DNA from: Delphinus delphis
Taxonomy: Eukaryota > Chordata > Mammalia > Artiodactyla > Delphinidae
DNA: 64,000 nucleotides
Direction: 5' to 3'
Assembly: GCF_949987515.2 (NCBI RefSeq)
Contig: NC_082699.1
Location: forward strand, 76,759,281 to 76,823,280
The notes under the pieces are model-generated. The model had not been told where the DNA came from, made no database searches, and saw only the letters and a list, made by a program, of their open reading frames with translations. This document shows positions 11,406 to 25,000 of the stretch, in pieces (positions within the stretch are counted from its first letter, which is position 1; each line of letters opens with the position of its first letter). Made by a program: the position numbers and the translations under genes.

Positions 11406-13245
11406 TCCTGGGAGACATAGAATCAACTGAATAACTGCGTAGGACCCATCTGACTGAGTGGGGGCACTTCCAGAGGGTCTCATGTCAGCAAAGCCAGGGT
11501 GTGTTTGTCAGAATCACACAGTCTTAACTGTGGAAGAGCTGAGAATATTGGGAGGTGTTTGGCAACCCGTATCCACAGGTTAGGCTGCCTTGGTGGAACC
11601 GGCTTCAACTCTCAACCTTAATGAGCCAATAGTAGAGTTTGGTTTAATAACCGCATGAAATGGATGCAGTCATGACCCAGGCTGAGAGAGACTTTCCCTG
11701 AAGATCCCTGGTAATTGAAAAGTGTATGTCAGATGCTGTCCTGTTCATCTTTCCCTCAGATCTGCTTAATCTCAGGATTTAGGAATGAAGTGTGGACCTT
11801 CTTCCAGGGTATGAGTTACTCCTTCTTTGGGTTGTGTTGGCTCTTCTGTCAAAGCAAGACCAGCCCCTCTTGAAGACTATCTATTCCTTAGCAGTTACGG
11901 TCTCATGATTTTCCACACCTGAACCTCTGAGGATGGGGTCCATTTCCCCTCTCATGCCAGGTCCTCCGGGATTAATTCTCTGTGGCCATCACTGTGATTT
12001 CTCTGTCATGGATCGTTCCTGAAGAGATACCTGCCGTCTAAGGCAGTGTTTCTGGGATCACACAGATTTCTGTCAGTCTGAACTTGTTACAGACTGAGCT
12101 CAGGAGGCTGAATAAGCCCAGCTACAGTCCTTAAGGGCAGAAGCTGCTGCATCCTGAGCCCCTCAGGGATCTGTTTTGTACAAGGAGGTTCACGTGTGAG
12201 TAGTATGTTATGGAGTGCTGTCGGAATCCATCCCTGCAGGAGGACTGGACGGGGCATAGCTGACCAATGACACGTTCCATCACTGACCCTACAGAGAATT
12301 CTGGAGCTGGGGTGATGATTCAGAGCCATCTCAAGAGGGCGTGAGAGGGTTGACACCCTGGGCATGGTACATGAGCTTAGACAAAGAAGTTCCCCTCAGG
12401 TGAGGCAACCCCACAGAGCCGTGATAGCTCAGGGCTTCCTTCAGGGAGCACTTTTCCTCAGGTAGCACTTCAAGTAGCATCGGGGGAGGAGCCCTTTGTT
12501 CCTGGAGAGGAGCTTGGGCGGTGTATGCCAGTGTGCACTGCAGCCCCTGCACCACCCAGATCTACTTCTTGGTGGAAGTTCCAGAAGTTCCCCTAGGATT
12601 CCAGGGAGGGGTGGGTGTCTTCTCCCTAGGGATATATGGAATAAGGAAGAATAGAAGAAAAAGGTTGGAGAGAGAAGCTATATCCCATGAAGCAGCTGGT
12701 GTTGGGGATACCACAAATACACAGCATCCCCTTCCTCTGGATTTCCTGTACCCTTGTATAGCTCTGCTGGTCTTGGTGGATTTCCGGGTGGTATGAACAA
12801 GATCCTCATCATTCATGGACCTGAGTCTGAAGTCATGTTCTTCCCAGGTCAGGGGTGCTGTGCACTTGCCCCTTTATGATCAGGGCAGAGCAAGGGATAA
12901 CCGAGAAGCCTGGGTGCTAAACATTCTTTCCTGCCCCTGTGTATAAAAGCACCCCCACCTCCTCCTGGTCAAGATGGTGTTCTTTCTTGTCTGCCAGCTC
13001 CTTCGCTCAAGGAGCCTTGAGTGCTAGGGCATCAACATGGGCCATTCTGAAGTAGGTCTTCTGCTGTGTCCCCTGGCACAAGGGTGCCCCTTTGGGGAAC
13101 CAGTGTCTCTAAATCTAAAAGGCCCGGAGTTGTATGGTCAGGAAGAGGGACAGATCCTCAGGTGGGTCCCTGGGAGTGATGGCAAATGACAGCCACACCG
13201 ACTTGAAGCCCTTGGTTCCCAGGCCCATGTCAACCATAACACATT
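11406..13245. other. Intergenic; possible LTR-like debris, family not recognised
   Basis: GC-moderate sequence with several short open frames on both strands and no domain I can name. 12900-13100 has an LTR-like look (TATAAAAG at 12942-12949, CT-rich before it), but no terminal repeats or target duplications are visible. No gene is called. Confidence 0.4.
12942..12949 (+). promoter_or_regulatory. TATA-box-like TATAAAAG
   Basis: A consensus TATA motif in GC-moderate DNA (GTGTATAAAAGCACC). It may belong to a decayed LTR. No downstream coding frame supports a gene promoter. Confidence 0.25.
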
Positions 13246-13255
13246 CTTTTTTTGC

Positions 13256-13571
13256 AGAGGACACGGGGAGGGGTAAGGGTAAGCTGGGACGAAGTGAGAG
13301 AGTGGCATGGACATATATACACTACCAAATGTAAAATAGCTAGCTAGTGGGAAACAGATAGTGGGAAGCAGCCGCATAGCACAGGAAGCTCAGCTCGGTG
13401 CTTTGTGACCACCTAGAGGGGTGGGATAGGGAGGGTGGGAGGGAGACGCAAGAGGGAGGACAGATGGGGATATACTATGCATATAGCTGATGCACTTTGT
13501 TATACAGCAGAAACTAACACACCATTGTAAAGCAATTATACTCCAAAAAAGATGTTAAAAAAATAAAACCA
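13256..13571 (+). mobile_element. Young L1 3' UTR copy
   Basis: Plus-strand 3' UTR of the same L1 family seen reversed at 36.0 and 39.7 kb: GAGAGTGGCATGGACATATATACACTACC, CACCTAGAGGGGTGGGATAGGGAGGG, and ACACACCATTGTAAAGCAATTATACTCC with a short A-rich end. It is strongly 5'-truncated. Clear target duplications were not resolved. Confidence 0.9.
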
Positions 13572-14372
13572 CTTCTTTGTATGAATGGTAAACCACTAGG
13601 GAACGGTCTCTGATTTAAAGGATTTTGCATCAGAATACTTTATTAGAATACTTAGAATGCTTAGAATATCCTGGCTCGGTCAGCCACTTACATTCTTAAG
13701 GCCCAGTGTAAACGTTGAAAGGACCCCGTGGTGCTTGTTTAAAAAGACCTGCAACTCCTACAGCCCCGTTCCATGCGGTGAGCCTAGCTTATAGGATTCG
13801 ACTCATGTAGGGTCTAGGGCCCTGTTACCTACAGATGTTAGACTCCTGGCTAAATCCTCCTATTTCCAAACTCAACACCCAGCAGGCCACAGCCTCATCC
13901 CCACCTTTTGGCATGTTGCTATGTCACTTTTAAATATATTCCTATTCGGGGATCATGGGAATTAAAGAATATATTTACCATACCGTATTGACTGTTTGGG
14001 ATCTATTTTAAAAATAAAAATAGAGAGGCTGGATGTCTGGCCTGACGATGGCTCCAAGCCCAGTAACTTAACGTCTAGAGATTGCTTGGAAAGGGCTTTT
14101 CCACTCCAGCAGTGCGGTTTCTGATGACTGTACATAATTGGTCACCAATTTAGAGACTACATTTGCTTTGTTGGCTGTATTAAATGTTCTTGCTACGTTG
14201 GATTCACTTCTGTTAGCACTAATCAAGTTGCAGTTTGGTTTGGTATCAACGTTAACAGAATCTCCCAACGGAAGTGTCCAATTTAGCGTAGCCCTTCGGA
14301 CTCGGATGGTATCTCTGGATTTTTGCGTATTTTACCCCAAACAGTCTATTCTGAAATATAACCTTCTCTAGG
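13572..14372. other. Intergenic, no gene seen
   Basis: Unique-looking. 14080-14340 contains an overlapping pair of short open frames on both strands with no domain. Confidence 0.5.
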
Positions 14373-14531
14373 TTTGCCAGATAAAACACAGGGGTGCCCA
14401 GTTAAATTTGAATTTCAGAAAAAAACTTTAAAAATGTGTGTATATACCAGTTACTGTATGGGACATAGTTACGCTAAAAAATCGCTTATTTAAACTTGAC
14501 ATCCTGTGTTTTATTTGCTAACTCTGGCAAA
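14373..14531. mobile_element. Palindromic non-autonomous DNA transposon (MER53-like)
   Basis: The element starts TTTGCCAGATAAAACACAGG and ends CCTGTGTTTTATTTGCTAACTCTGGCAAA. The two halves are imperfect inverted copies (TAAATTTGAATTTCAG near 14403 pairs loosely with the right half). The long terminal inverted repeats and mostly palindromic body identify a small DNA transposon. The family name is from memory. Confidence 0.7.
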
Positions 14532-16024
14532 CTTACCTTTAGATAATAAAGCAAAAAAAAAAAAAACAAAACAAAAAAAACAATTAGGATCTTCTCAGCC
14601 TGCACACAGTGCTTTCCTTGAACCAATATTCCAATTTTTTTAGTATTTTCTACCAATAATAAAGCCAGACAGCTTTATGCCTCTAAGTATAAACAGGCTG
14701 CTGAGATCAGAGGCTATGCTGACAGATGCGGTGACTCTATGGGTGACATCTGTGCCCCCGCACGGGGGGCCAGGCAAGCCTTAACACCCCGGAATTTGTC
14801 ATCTATGCCCACAGTTCAGTTGGCACGGGTTACGTGGATGGTCATGTCCACCCTAGACTGTGAAATAGGATCCTGACTCCTACTTTAAACATCAGGAACA
14901 AAAATATGAAGAGCCAGGCTCTAGGATCCCTCCTAGGATCAGAGAAATCAACTGGAGGCCTCTTAATTTTCAAGAATTTGGGGACCTTAAATTATTCCTA
15001 AGCCTTCATTCAGTATTTACAACACGATGCCCTTCTCATCTGTCTGCTGGACAATTAACTAAGACTTTGCCCCTCCACAGTTGGCTGAATTGGGGTGTTT
15101 TAGGATTTCTCTTCATGGATGTCTTTCAATGGGTTATTTCAAATGATTCCCATATATTGTAATAATACAATAATTTTTTTACTTTAGGGCTGTTTGTTTT
15201 TCCCAAACTCACTCAGCTTTCTTCCATGCTTCTTACTTCATCATACTCCAATATGCAAGGCATGACCAAATTCACCTTCAGGTAGGGCCCACGTGATTCT
15301 CTCCTGTCCTCACTGCTCCTTGATCTTGTAACCCTAGTGGCCAGAAATCAGGAAGTCTACCTGTCGGGGCTAGAGCTGGGGATCCCAAGCTGGTGCCTGT
15401 GTTTATTTAGCATAAATCGTCTAGTCTACCCCTGTTGACTGTAGTGACACAAAATAGATCTTCCAACTTTCTTACTAATGCTCTAGTTATTTCCAATTTT
15501 TCTGTAGACCTATAGATTGCAAAAGAAGTACTATCTATGGCATACTAGGTTTTTCCTATTTCTCTAAAGGGGATTCTGATCACTTCTGCAGTTATTTGAC
15601 CTGATTTATAGCTCCAGTCCTTTGAGCAAAAACTGGAGATGGGACAACAGGGTATGACACAAAAGTACCTGCCGTACATAGGTAGAGCTCACCTGGGGAT
15701 GATGTGTTCCCTTGCACTTAATTTTGTACTTCTTACAAACCTTTTTACGTAAGCACTCAACATCACCACCTTGATCAGTTGCGCTGTGAAATGGTCCAGT
15801 TGATTTTCTCTGATGGTGTCATTTGGGAACAGTCAGGCCATCTGAAAACAAAGGTGTGCCAGGACTCACCAGGGAACACAGTGCAACAAAAGATAGAATC
15901 GACATGCCTAGATAAAGCTATAAGGAGAGCTCAGGCAGAAACCAGTTCTTGGAATTTTTCTTAAATTTCCCTTTAGCTCTTTGTTCTGCAAGCCAAAATA
16001 TAGATCCTTTTTCATTAATATTTA
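14532..16024. other. Intergenic, no gene seen
   Basis: An A-rich run occurs at 14554-14582. The rest looks unique or too decayed to classify. Confidence 0.5.
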
Positions 16025-16882
16025 CAGCTGGCCTTGAACAATGTGGCAGTTAGAGGCACTGACCCACCATACAGCTAAAAATCCATGTATAACTTTTGAC
16101 TCCCCCAAAACTTAATAGCCCACTGTTGACCAGAAGCCTTACTGATAGCAAACAGTTGATCAACACGTTTTGTATGTTACATGTCCTATAGACTGTATTC
16201 TTAAAGTAATCTAGAGAAAAAATTAAGGTCATGAAAGAAAATACATTTACAGTGCTCTATTTATTGGTACCGTAAGTTTATGTTGTTCTTTACAAGGTGG
16301 TCTGTCGGTACCTATATCATTATTGTCTTCTATAGTACAAAACTGTATGTTATATGTGTTACTAATACTGTATATCAAAAATGAAAAGATAATGTGAAAA
16401 ATTCGTTTACAGGCATCATGACCCATGCATTGATAAGAAGCAGCAGTATGATTGCTTTATGGTAAGCTAGTGTAGTCGATGACAGTTGCTTCAAGGTAGC
16501 CTAGCCTGTACACTAATGAATGAACTGTTATAAAATCTTTATGGCATACGGTATTACAGTCAGATTTATAATACAGTATTGGAAACATAGTTCCATCTCT
16601 TAAAAAGCCACTTATCTGTGATGATAGGCTGACATGCAGTTTCTCCAATTACAAGAGAGAGGCATACTTTTCAGTAATTTAATTCTTTGAAAGCAAAGTT
16701 ATAAAACGGTAAGAACTGACACATTAATTTTACATTAAATATCACTTCCCTTATGCCTATATAAGTATAGGCTATCCACTTCTATGCAAGTCTTGCACAC
16801 GATGTTCCACACGTATATTTGTGTATAATTATTGCAAAAAAATCCAGGTATAAGTGGACCCATGTTGCTCAAGTCTCAACTG
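16025..16882. mobile_element. Tigger-like (pogo/Tc1-mariner) DNA transposon remnant
   Basis: The ends are inverted: CAGCTGGCCTTGAACAATGTGG on the left and CATGTTGCTCAAGTCTCAACTG on the right. Each is flanked by the TA target duplication (16023-16024 and 16883-16884). Inner text such as 'CTTTTGACTCCCCCAAAACTTAATAGCC' and 'AGGTATAAGTGGACCC' is typical of the Tigger group. No transposase frame remains. Confidence 0.8.
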
Positions 16883-16884
16883 TA

Positions 16885-19800
16885 TTTAAAATATTTTAAA
16901 ATATATTTTCCCTAGATTTTCTTGAACACTTTCAAAGCTGTTTTAAAAACGGAAAGAATAATACATCCTTCACCCAGATCATCAATTGTCAATATTTTTA
17001 CTTGCATTTGGTCTCTCTCGTATTTATATATAAAATATTTTCTATAAAGAACCCTGACTAACACAATAGTATACAAAACTTTTTCTCCAAATAACTGTAC
17101 TCTCCCTTCTTTGGGCTATTACTGTCATACAAATCACATCCTTGTACATTAGAAGTTCATCAGTAGTTTTATAATTGATTTATGTAGCTGTCCTTATAAA
17201 AATACTTTTTTTATTAGACCTTAACATTTTAGGCCAGTTTATGTATGGGAATGCTGTCGCACATAGTAAGACAGTCCCCATATACTCCCATACAAAGTTT
17301 TCCCTTCTATTAACATATGACATTAGAATCGCATGTTTGTTACAATTAGTGAACAATATTGATACACTGCTAACTAAAGTTCATGGTTTATTCAGATTTC
17401 CTTATTTCACCTACTGTCCTTCTCCTGTTCCAGTATCACATGCAGAATAAATCACATGTATTTGCCATGTCTCCTTGGGCTCTTCTTGGCTGTGACAGTC
17501 GTGGAAAGTACTAGTTTTTAAGGACATTAGCAGGTCAGGTATATTGTACCGTGTCCCTCCATTGGAATTCACGTGATGGCTTTCTCATGATTTGACTGGA
17601 TTTACGGATTTTAGGGGAGGAAGATCACAAAAGTAAGTTTCTGCTTTACCACATGAGGAGTACGTACTGTCAACATGATTTGACTGTTAACGTTGACCTG
17701 ATCAGCTGGTTGGTCACGTGTGTGTCAAGTTTCTCTACTACAAACTTTCTCCTCTCCTCTCTATACTGTCCTCTTTGGGGGAAGTCACTATGCCCAACCC
17801 ACATTTAAGGAGCGAGGAATTCTGGTCCATCTCTTTTAGTGTGAAGTACCTTAGTTTAAATTTAAATCTAGTTTAAATTCTTCATGGGGGACTCATGGAT
17901 ATCTATTTTATAATTTGAGTTCTAATCCAATACTAATTTTGTTGCCCAAATTGTTCCATCTTTGGCCGTTGGAAGCTCATTGAGTTGGCGCCTATGCCCC
18001 TCTGACGTTCCCCCATCAATGTGTTTGTTATTGTTTGTATCTTTGTTTTTGTACATTGCCTTACTTTCTGACCCTGTAAGGTGCTACAGGATCATCTTGT
18101 ACGTCTTCTGTTCCAGTCTCAGGATTAGCCATTTCTCTAATTTGCCCTGGTTCCTTTTACTGGAGACTGGTCTTAGAAACCAAGGTCTAGGCGCTAGAGG
18201 TTCTTGTTGCTACTTGGGTGACATTTCTTTTAGGCCCTCTCAGCTGATGGAGGAAAGAAATGTATGTGGATATGCTAAGCCATGTATATATGCATATCTA
18301 AATATTTATGTATTCATCTGCATTTACATTAAGCTAAACATGAATTCACACTAAGGTCTCCAACTTCCATTCATTACCGCGTGGAGAATTCCAACTTCCT
18401 CCCCTTACTGATCTGTAAATTTCCACTCCAACAGTGAGAAATCTGGCTCCCATCAACCACCATCCATTTACTTAATTGTTCAATTCCAGTAAACACATGC
18501 AGCCGTATTAGAATTGACGCATGTCCCCACTGGAATCAACTTTCTTGCCTCGAGGGTGCTTAAGTGTGGTTCCTTTTAACTTTACCCTTACAGGCCCCAT
18601 TCATTTCTCATGTTTTTTGGGGCATCACCTTTCCCCTCACCCTCTCCAGAGAGGTGGTTTCACAAACTACAGTTGGATTCTGTTGTCACAGTCTGCCTTC
18701 TTTCCTGGGATTCACTGGGCTCTTAAGTGATTTTCTAATGTGCGTTCATTAAGGTTTACTCTTTGTGTTTTAAAGTTCTGTAGGTTCTGACAAATACACA
18801 TCGTGTCGTGTATCCACTATTATGGTATCATACTGAATAGTTTCACTTCCCCCCAATCCCCTGTGTTCCATATATTTCTCCCAAACTGGAAACCCTTGAT
18901 CTTCTTACTATCTCTATAGTCTTGTCCTTTAATGAATGTCATATAATTGGAATCATACAGTCTATAACCTTTTAAGATTGGCTTCTTAGCCTAGCAACAT
19001 GCATATAAGTTTGCTCCGTGACTTGTAGTGTCTTGATAGATCATTCATTTTTATTCCTGGATAATATTCTATTGAGTGGATGTGCCAGTTTATTTATTCC
19101 TTCATTTATTGAATAATACCGGTTGCTTCTAGTCTTTGGCAATTGTGAATAAACTTGCTATGAACATGTATGTGCAGGTTTTTGTGTGCACTCAAATCAA
19201 TGGGGTAGAAATACCTAGGAAGCCAACTGCTGGATTGTATGTTTAGACTATGCTAACCTTTGTAAGAAACTGCCAGACTCTTTTCCAAAGTGTGTGGGTT
19301 TGCATCCTCCACCAGCAACGAATGAGGGGTTCTAATGTTCTGCATCTTCGTTGACATTTGATGTTGTCAGTTTTAGATTTTAATCGTTCTAATAGGTGTG
19401 TGGTGGCATCACATTATTTTAATTTGCAGTTCCCTAACGGCAAGTGATGTTGAGCATCTTTCCATATGCTTATTTGCCATCTGTATGTCTTCCTTGCTGA
19501 AATATCTGTTCAGGTCTTTTGCCCATTTTTGAATTGAGTTTACTTTCTTGTTGAGTTTTAAGAGTTGTTTTTATATTTTGGATACAAGTCCTTTACTAGA
19601 TGTGTTTTGCAAATGTTTTCTCCCAGTCTGTGACTCTTCATTCTCTTAACAGCAACTTTCACAAAGCAGTTTTAAAATTTAATACAGTACAACTTATCTA
19701 TTTTTTCATGGACTGTGCTTTTTGTTCAAATCTCATCACCAAGCCCAGTATCACCTATTTTATCAGCTAGAAGTTCGATAGTTTTGCATTTAGGTCCGTG

Positions 19801-20340
19801 ATCCACTCTGAATTTTTGTGAAAGGTGTAAGATCTGTGTCTAATTTTACTTTTTTGCATACGGACATCTAATTGTTATAGTACCTTTTGTTGAAAAGACT
19901 ACCCTTTCTCCTTTGCCTTTGCTCTTTTGTCAAAGATGAATAGACTGTACTTGTGTGGATCTGTTTCTGGGGTTTCTGTTCTGTTCCATTGATCTATGAG
20001 TCTATTTCTTCCACAGAGACCACACTGTCTTGATCACAGTAGTTATATAGTAAGTCTTGAAAGTGGGGAATATCAGACCTCCAGCTTTGTTCATTCTCTT
20101 TCAGTGTTATGTTGGCTGTTCTGTATTTTTTGTTACAATCAGTTTGTCAGTATCTACAACAGTGCTTACTGGGATTTTGAAAAAGTACCCTGTCCTCCAA
20201 ACAGCAGGGATCTGTGCTCTTATCACTGTCTGCACCTCTGTGATCTGCAGCAAAGAGGCTTTGTCCTTCCACCTCCCCCAATCCGCATTGTTTCAAGACC
20301 CTCCCCCTCTGGCTGAAGTGACTTCCAGGGGATTTAAAGA
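16885..20340 (-). mobile_element. Old L1M element, 3' UTR and ORF2 part
   Basis: Minus-strand L1. 16885-18000 matches the long 3' UTR of old L1M subfamilies (for example CATGTCTCCTTGGGCTC, GGCTTTCTCATGATTTGACTGG). 18780-20150 is reversed ORF2 C-terminal and reverse-transcriptase text (AATAAACTTGCTATGAACATG, TAATTTGCAGTTCCCTAACGG, TTCTGTTCTGTTCCATTGATC). All frames are broken. It is several kilobases long but lacks the rest of ORF2. Confidence 0.75.
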
Positions 20341-20399
20341 CTAGTGCCCCTTTTTCTCCCCTTATTTTTCTTTTTTCCCCTTGGCAGAGCCAGGCATTA

Positions 20400-20760
20400 A
20401 GGACTAGGGCAGGGCATTCAAAAGCAACTTGAATATACAGGGAAAATTAGAGCATGACTACATATGCGGGCTGATACGGTCCCAGAAAAACCCTGAGAGG
20501 CCCCTAGGCTTACACCTCAGGCTGATCCTCAGCACAGAGACAGCCTACAATAATCAGTAAAACTGAGTCAATTAACAAAACAATAAAAAGCGAAGAGGGA
20601 AGGTGGAGAATCTGATTTCCAGAGTTACCACATCATCAGATGTTCAGTGTTCAAGAAAACCACCAGGCATACAAAGAGACAGGAAATTATGGCCCACTCA
20701 AAGGATAAAAAATCAGCAGAAACTGCTCCTGACAGGACCTCATGGCAGATCTAGTAGAAT
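20400..20760 (+). mobile_element. Old L1M ORF1-upstream block, opposite orientation
   Basis: The plus strand reads the L1M region upstream of and at the start of ORF1: 'CTCAGCACAGAGACAGCC', 'GGCATACAAAGAGACAGGAAATTATGGCCC', 'CTGACAGGACCTCATGGCAGATCTAGTAGA'. The neighbouring block on the right carries part of the same region on the other strand. Confidence 0.6.
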
Positions 20761-20769
20761 AGATCCAGC

Positions 20770-22030
20770 GGTTCTATTTTTCAGCTCCACAGTTTTGTTC
20801 CCTTCATAATTTTCATCTCTTTCTTAATATTCTCTATTTGGGGAGATGTTCTCATTTCTTTAGTTTTTAGACATGGCTTCTTTTCTCCGAACGTATTTAT
20901 AATAGCTGATTAAAAGACTTTATCTAGTACGTCCAACATCTTTGCTTCCTTAGGGACAGTCTTTACTGGCTGCCCTTTTTTCTTATATAAATCATACTCC
21001 CATATTTCTCAGGGGTCTTGCAATTTTTTGTTAAGTTAGACATTTTAACTGAAAGTCGGATCTTCCCCTCCCCCCAGTTCTGTTGCTTTTTGCGGCTGCT
21101 GTTTCCGTTTTCCTAGGGTGCATTTGTAGAATCTGTACTCTTTGTCACGCACAGCCACTGAAGTCTCTGCTCAGTGGTCAGCTAATGATTGGACAGGGGC
21201 TTCCTTAAATGTCTGAGCCTGTAAGTCACCCAGGCTTTGCTGAGTGAATCTGTGTGTGTTGGAACACGCCATCAGTGCCCTGGCAGGTGGTTTATAACTT
21301 CCTCAGCCTTCGCTTCGCATTAGCACAGAGCCTCAAGGTCAACTAGAGGTGAGATATTAGGGCCTTCTTTTCTGGTTTTGCAACAGCTCTCACTTGTGTG
21401 TGGTCATCTATATTCCCAGGAGTATGTTGGACCTTTTCAAATCATCCTATAAACATCTCATTCCCCAGTTTTTCTCCTTTTAAGTTTTTGGGTCAGCCTT
21501 TTTTTTTAATCCCCAACTGGTAATGCTACCTCAGACATCTGTGACGATAAACAATTGCCTCTGATTGTTTTTAACAAACACCCTGGCGTAGGACTGATCA
21601 CAGTTAGTCCTGAGTATAGTGAAAATGCTCTGTGGGTGGGGCTCGTGAAGAGCTCCAAACCGTTCTGCTCCTTCCAGTGGCGACTGAGCTGCTGACTCTC
21701 ACAGCTACCATAGTTGTAAAAGGCTATTGTAGTTTTCAGGGCTACTATGAGGCTGGGGAGATAGGGGAAAGGGTGGGGCAAGTTCAAATGCACTGAAGCT
21801 CACTGTGACAACTGAGATCGGGCCAGTTTCCTCGAATAAATGCTCCTCAGATTGTTGCAAGTCTGGCTAATTTCAAAAGTTCTAAAAAAGTGGATTTACA
21901 AATTTTGCCGGCGTTCTCATTGCCTTTATGGAGGATTGAATCTTCCGAGACCGTTCCTCAGCCATTGCAGGAGTGCTTCTCTCTTTAGGCTGGTTTGGTC
22001 TCAACTTTTCTCACTTTTTAAAATGACATT
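20770..22030 (-). mobile_element. Old L1M ORF1 and 5' UTR block
   Basis: Minus-strand L1M. 20780-20960 is ORF1 start text (reversed 'GAGAATATTAAGAAAGAGATG', 'CTAGATAAAGTC'). 21530-22030 resembles the L1M 5' end (GCCTCTGATTG, GTGGGTGGGGCTC, GGCTGGGGAGATAGGGGAAAGGGTG). Probably the 5' portion of the element that starts at 16885. Confidence 0.6.
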
Positions 22031-25000
22031 GGTATCTTTGAAGTGTCTCGGTCAATTATCTATAGATGATCCCATAGTATGGACAAAATTTATACATTAC
22101 TACTTCCAATATGTTATTTTCCACATGAAGTTCCAGTATTAAACTAAAATTTCTCAGTGTTCTCTGGAGGAGGGAAGATGGGGAGATGGAGAAATTAAGA
22201 CTATCAAGAAATTTAACAGTATTGAAACTTTTTAAGGGAAAAAATGGCAAATCTTGCCATCTAAAAAATCGCCCAAAGTTCACATGCCCATTTACCACTT
22301 ACAATATTAGGACCACAGAAAAACAAATATTATCCAATAGCACTTGTAGTATTATGTCAGTACATAAAGGGCATATTAACATTGTATTTAGATACTCCAA
22401 CTAACAAACCAAGTAATGATCTATATAAACTGGGGTTTCTATAGAAAGAAAGTCACAAAATTCCTGAAACATACATCAGAGTTATTTCACCATTAGTGCA
22501 AATATCTAAATTTCGCTTCATGTGCATTTATTTAAATTTTTGCATGGTTTATAATAGAATATACATACAATCCAATCTTGAATTTTTAGCAGTTTCATAG
22601 GTGTTACAGAGGTGAAACATGAATCACCATTAAATTGTTGAAGCCTATTAGCACTTTACTATAAAGAACTATTTTCCCTAATCCAATTAGCACATTTGCC
22701 AAATTTGACGTGTTAAAGTGAAATCTAAGCGTTTGCACTTGTATTATACTACATTTCTCTCAACCACTTTCTGATTATTTAAATTTGTGGCATTTAATAA
22801 CTACTTTTACAGAACTCCTAAAAAGTTAGGAGAACTGAACTAGTTAACCTCCCCTTCCCTTTCCACTGAGAGGTAATTGCCTCACACCAGAGTTTAAAGG
22901 CTTACAAATATTCTTCCTTGTTTGATTTTGTTTTATAATCATCCCAAATCTTTATCTCTTGATGATTTCTAAGCACATAGTCATTCTAGCCTGATTGTTT
23001 TATTAAAAGTTTCCTTTTCCTAAACGGAAAATTAAAAGTTAAATCATATACTTTGTATCGAATACCTAATATTCAGTAATTCAGCCTTTATTTTGCTCTA
23101 GGATACTTAAACCATAAATCAGTGATTTTTTTCTGAGTAAATAGTTAAACTCTAAGATTTATTAAACTTTCCACTTGGCCAAGACACAGCTTATTATAAA
23201 TAGACTCTAAAATAAGCATCTGACAAATTTAGCAACGGAACTTTCGTGTCTTCAGTTAAGTATCATAATTGATTGTTGAGAAGGCATCTTTCCAAACAAT
23301 TACTTTCCAAACTTTGCAAATGCTGAGCACCAATTTCAACCCAATTATCTCTACATATATTTGAACAAATCAATGTCCAAAATCATTTCTTTAGTAAAAA
23401 CTGTTCTTATCCAATCCTCTTGCCATAATTGAGATTCTTTTTTCCCCTCACCATTTCAGAACCTCTACATTTTTAAAGCCAACAATTTCAGGGACATATT
23501 TCTTGTTTGTGTGTGGGGGCTGGCTATTTAAGTTTGTTTTGGGGAAAGAACAAACTGGAAGAAACCAGAGTTTATTCTGTTTTCCCCTGTGCCATGGAGG
23601 TTAGAAGTCCAGGTACCATATTTGCCGGACACTTACCTCCAGGGTCCAAGATGTTATTTACATTCTGCTAATGAGAAATTCTCATGGAAGCCTGGAAAAA
23701 GGAAACTGAAACAGAATCCATTTCTGCACCTCTAATGCACGTGCTTGCCAAATTCGAACTTAAGCAGTGCCCTCCGACATCCCCTGTTGTCCTGCCTCAG
23801 GCTGGAGAGCCGTGAAGTTTGATTTCTGTAAGCACCCTAATTCTGGGTAGCAGCTGCCACCTGACTCTGTAGCAGAGAACCTGAAAGATAGATTTGGTTC
23901 CTCTAACTTTTGTCCCTTAGTTGTTCCAGTGATTTTATAAGTAGGTGATTCCCTGAATTAGATCATTTCTGCTTGAAATACCTACAGTGGTTCTTCTCTT
24001 TTCCTGTACCCTGAATTATATGGCATTCGACACCAAAAAAATGAGGTGGCCTGCCTACTTCGGACTGCACTAAAGATATCACAGAACAAAAATGACAAGT
24101 TCAGGCCTCTGTGTTTTCAGTGCAAGGCTTAGAAACCTTGAATGTCAGAATTGAAGAGCTAGTAAAAATCCCTAAAAGAATGTCTCATCTGTTGTAGCTA
24201 TAGGGTCAGTGTATTATAACGGCAAACTCAAATTTTGATCCTCAAGTGGTAAAAGAATTACAAAATTTAGCTTCCCATCCACATCAGGGCTCAACTTGTG
24301 AAAGTCAGATTCATTCAAATGTCCCCATTCCGGTTTTCAGGATACTATTTTAAAATCAACCGTGAACCTCCAAATCCCACTGACTTTCGTTTCTGCCAAA
24401 GTAGAAAGTAGCTCCTCCTCCCTGGTCTTGAGGATTCAGACGTCCCCTTGTATAGGATCCTGTACTGACTTCACCTGAGGAAGTTACCTTGCAGAGGGCT
24501 CTGCAAAGTATCTCTCCAAAGCCCACCTCCACCAACCCTCATTCCTTCCAGATCAGCAACTACAGTTAGATCTAAACATACACAAGGGACAGGTTGAAAG
24601 ATAGGAAGCAAGCATTTACACACTGTCAGAATTGCAACTTTTGGTGGTTTTTATCAGCCAAAACCTAGGTATGGGTGTGGAAATAGACCATAAGGGTGTT
24701 AGACCAGGGAAGAAGAAATGTGAAATTGCATTGGTCCAAAATTATCAGCAGTAGGTCTGAACCTTTATAGTAAGCACTCTAATGCATTAAGCAGCTAGGA
24801 ATAAAGTTGTGGGTTTAAACAGGAGTTCAGTGTTGGCTTATATTAAGTGAAGTCAAGATGCCAAAACTTCTTTCATAAAATGTAGAAGGAAGAATCCAAA
24901 TACTTGGAAAGATGTAGATGTTGGAGTGTGGATTTAGCGATCTTTGATGCCCCATCTCACACCCTCTTGGTCTACCATTATGCACCAGCATTGCTGCAGC

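Noticed and set aside
14068..14371. Overlapping open frames on both strands as a small gene or mitochondrial insert
   Set aside because: No resemblance to mitochondrial genes or a known protein; short and without codon-like signal.
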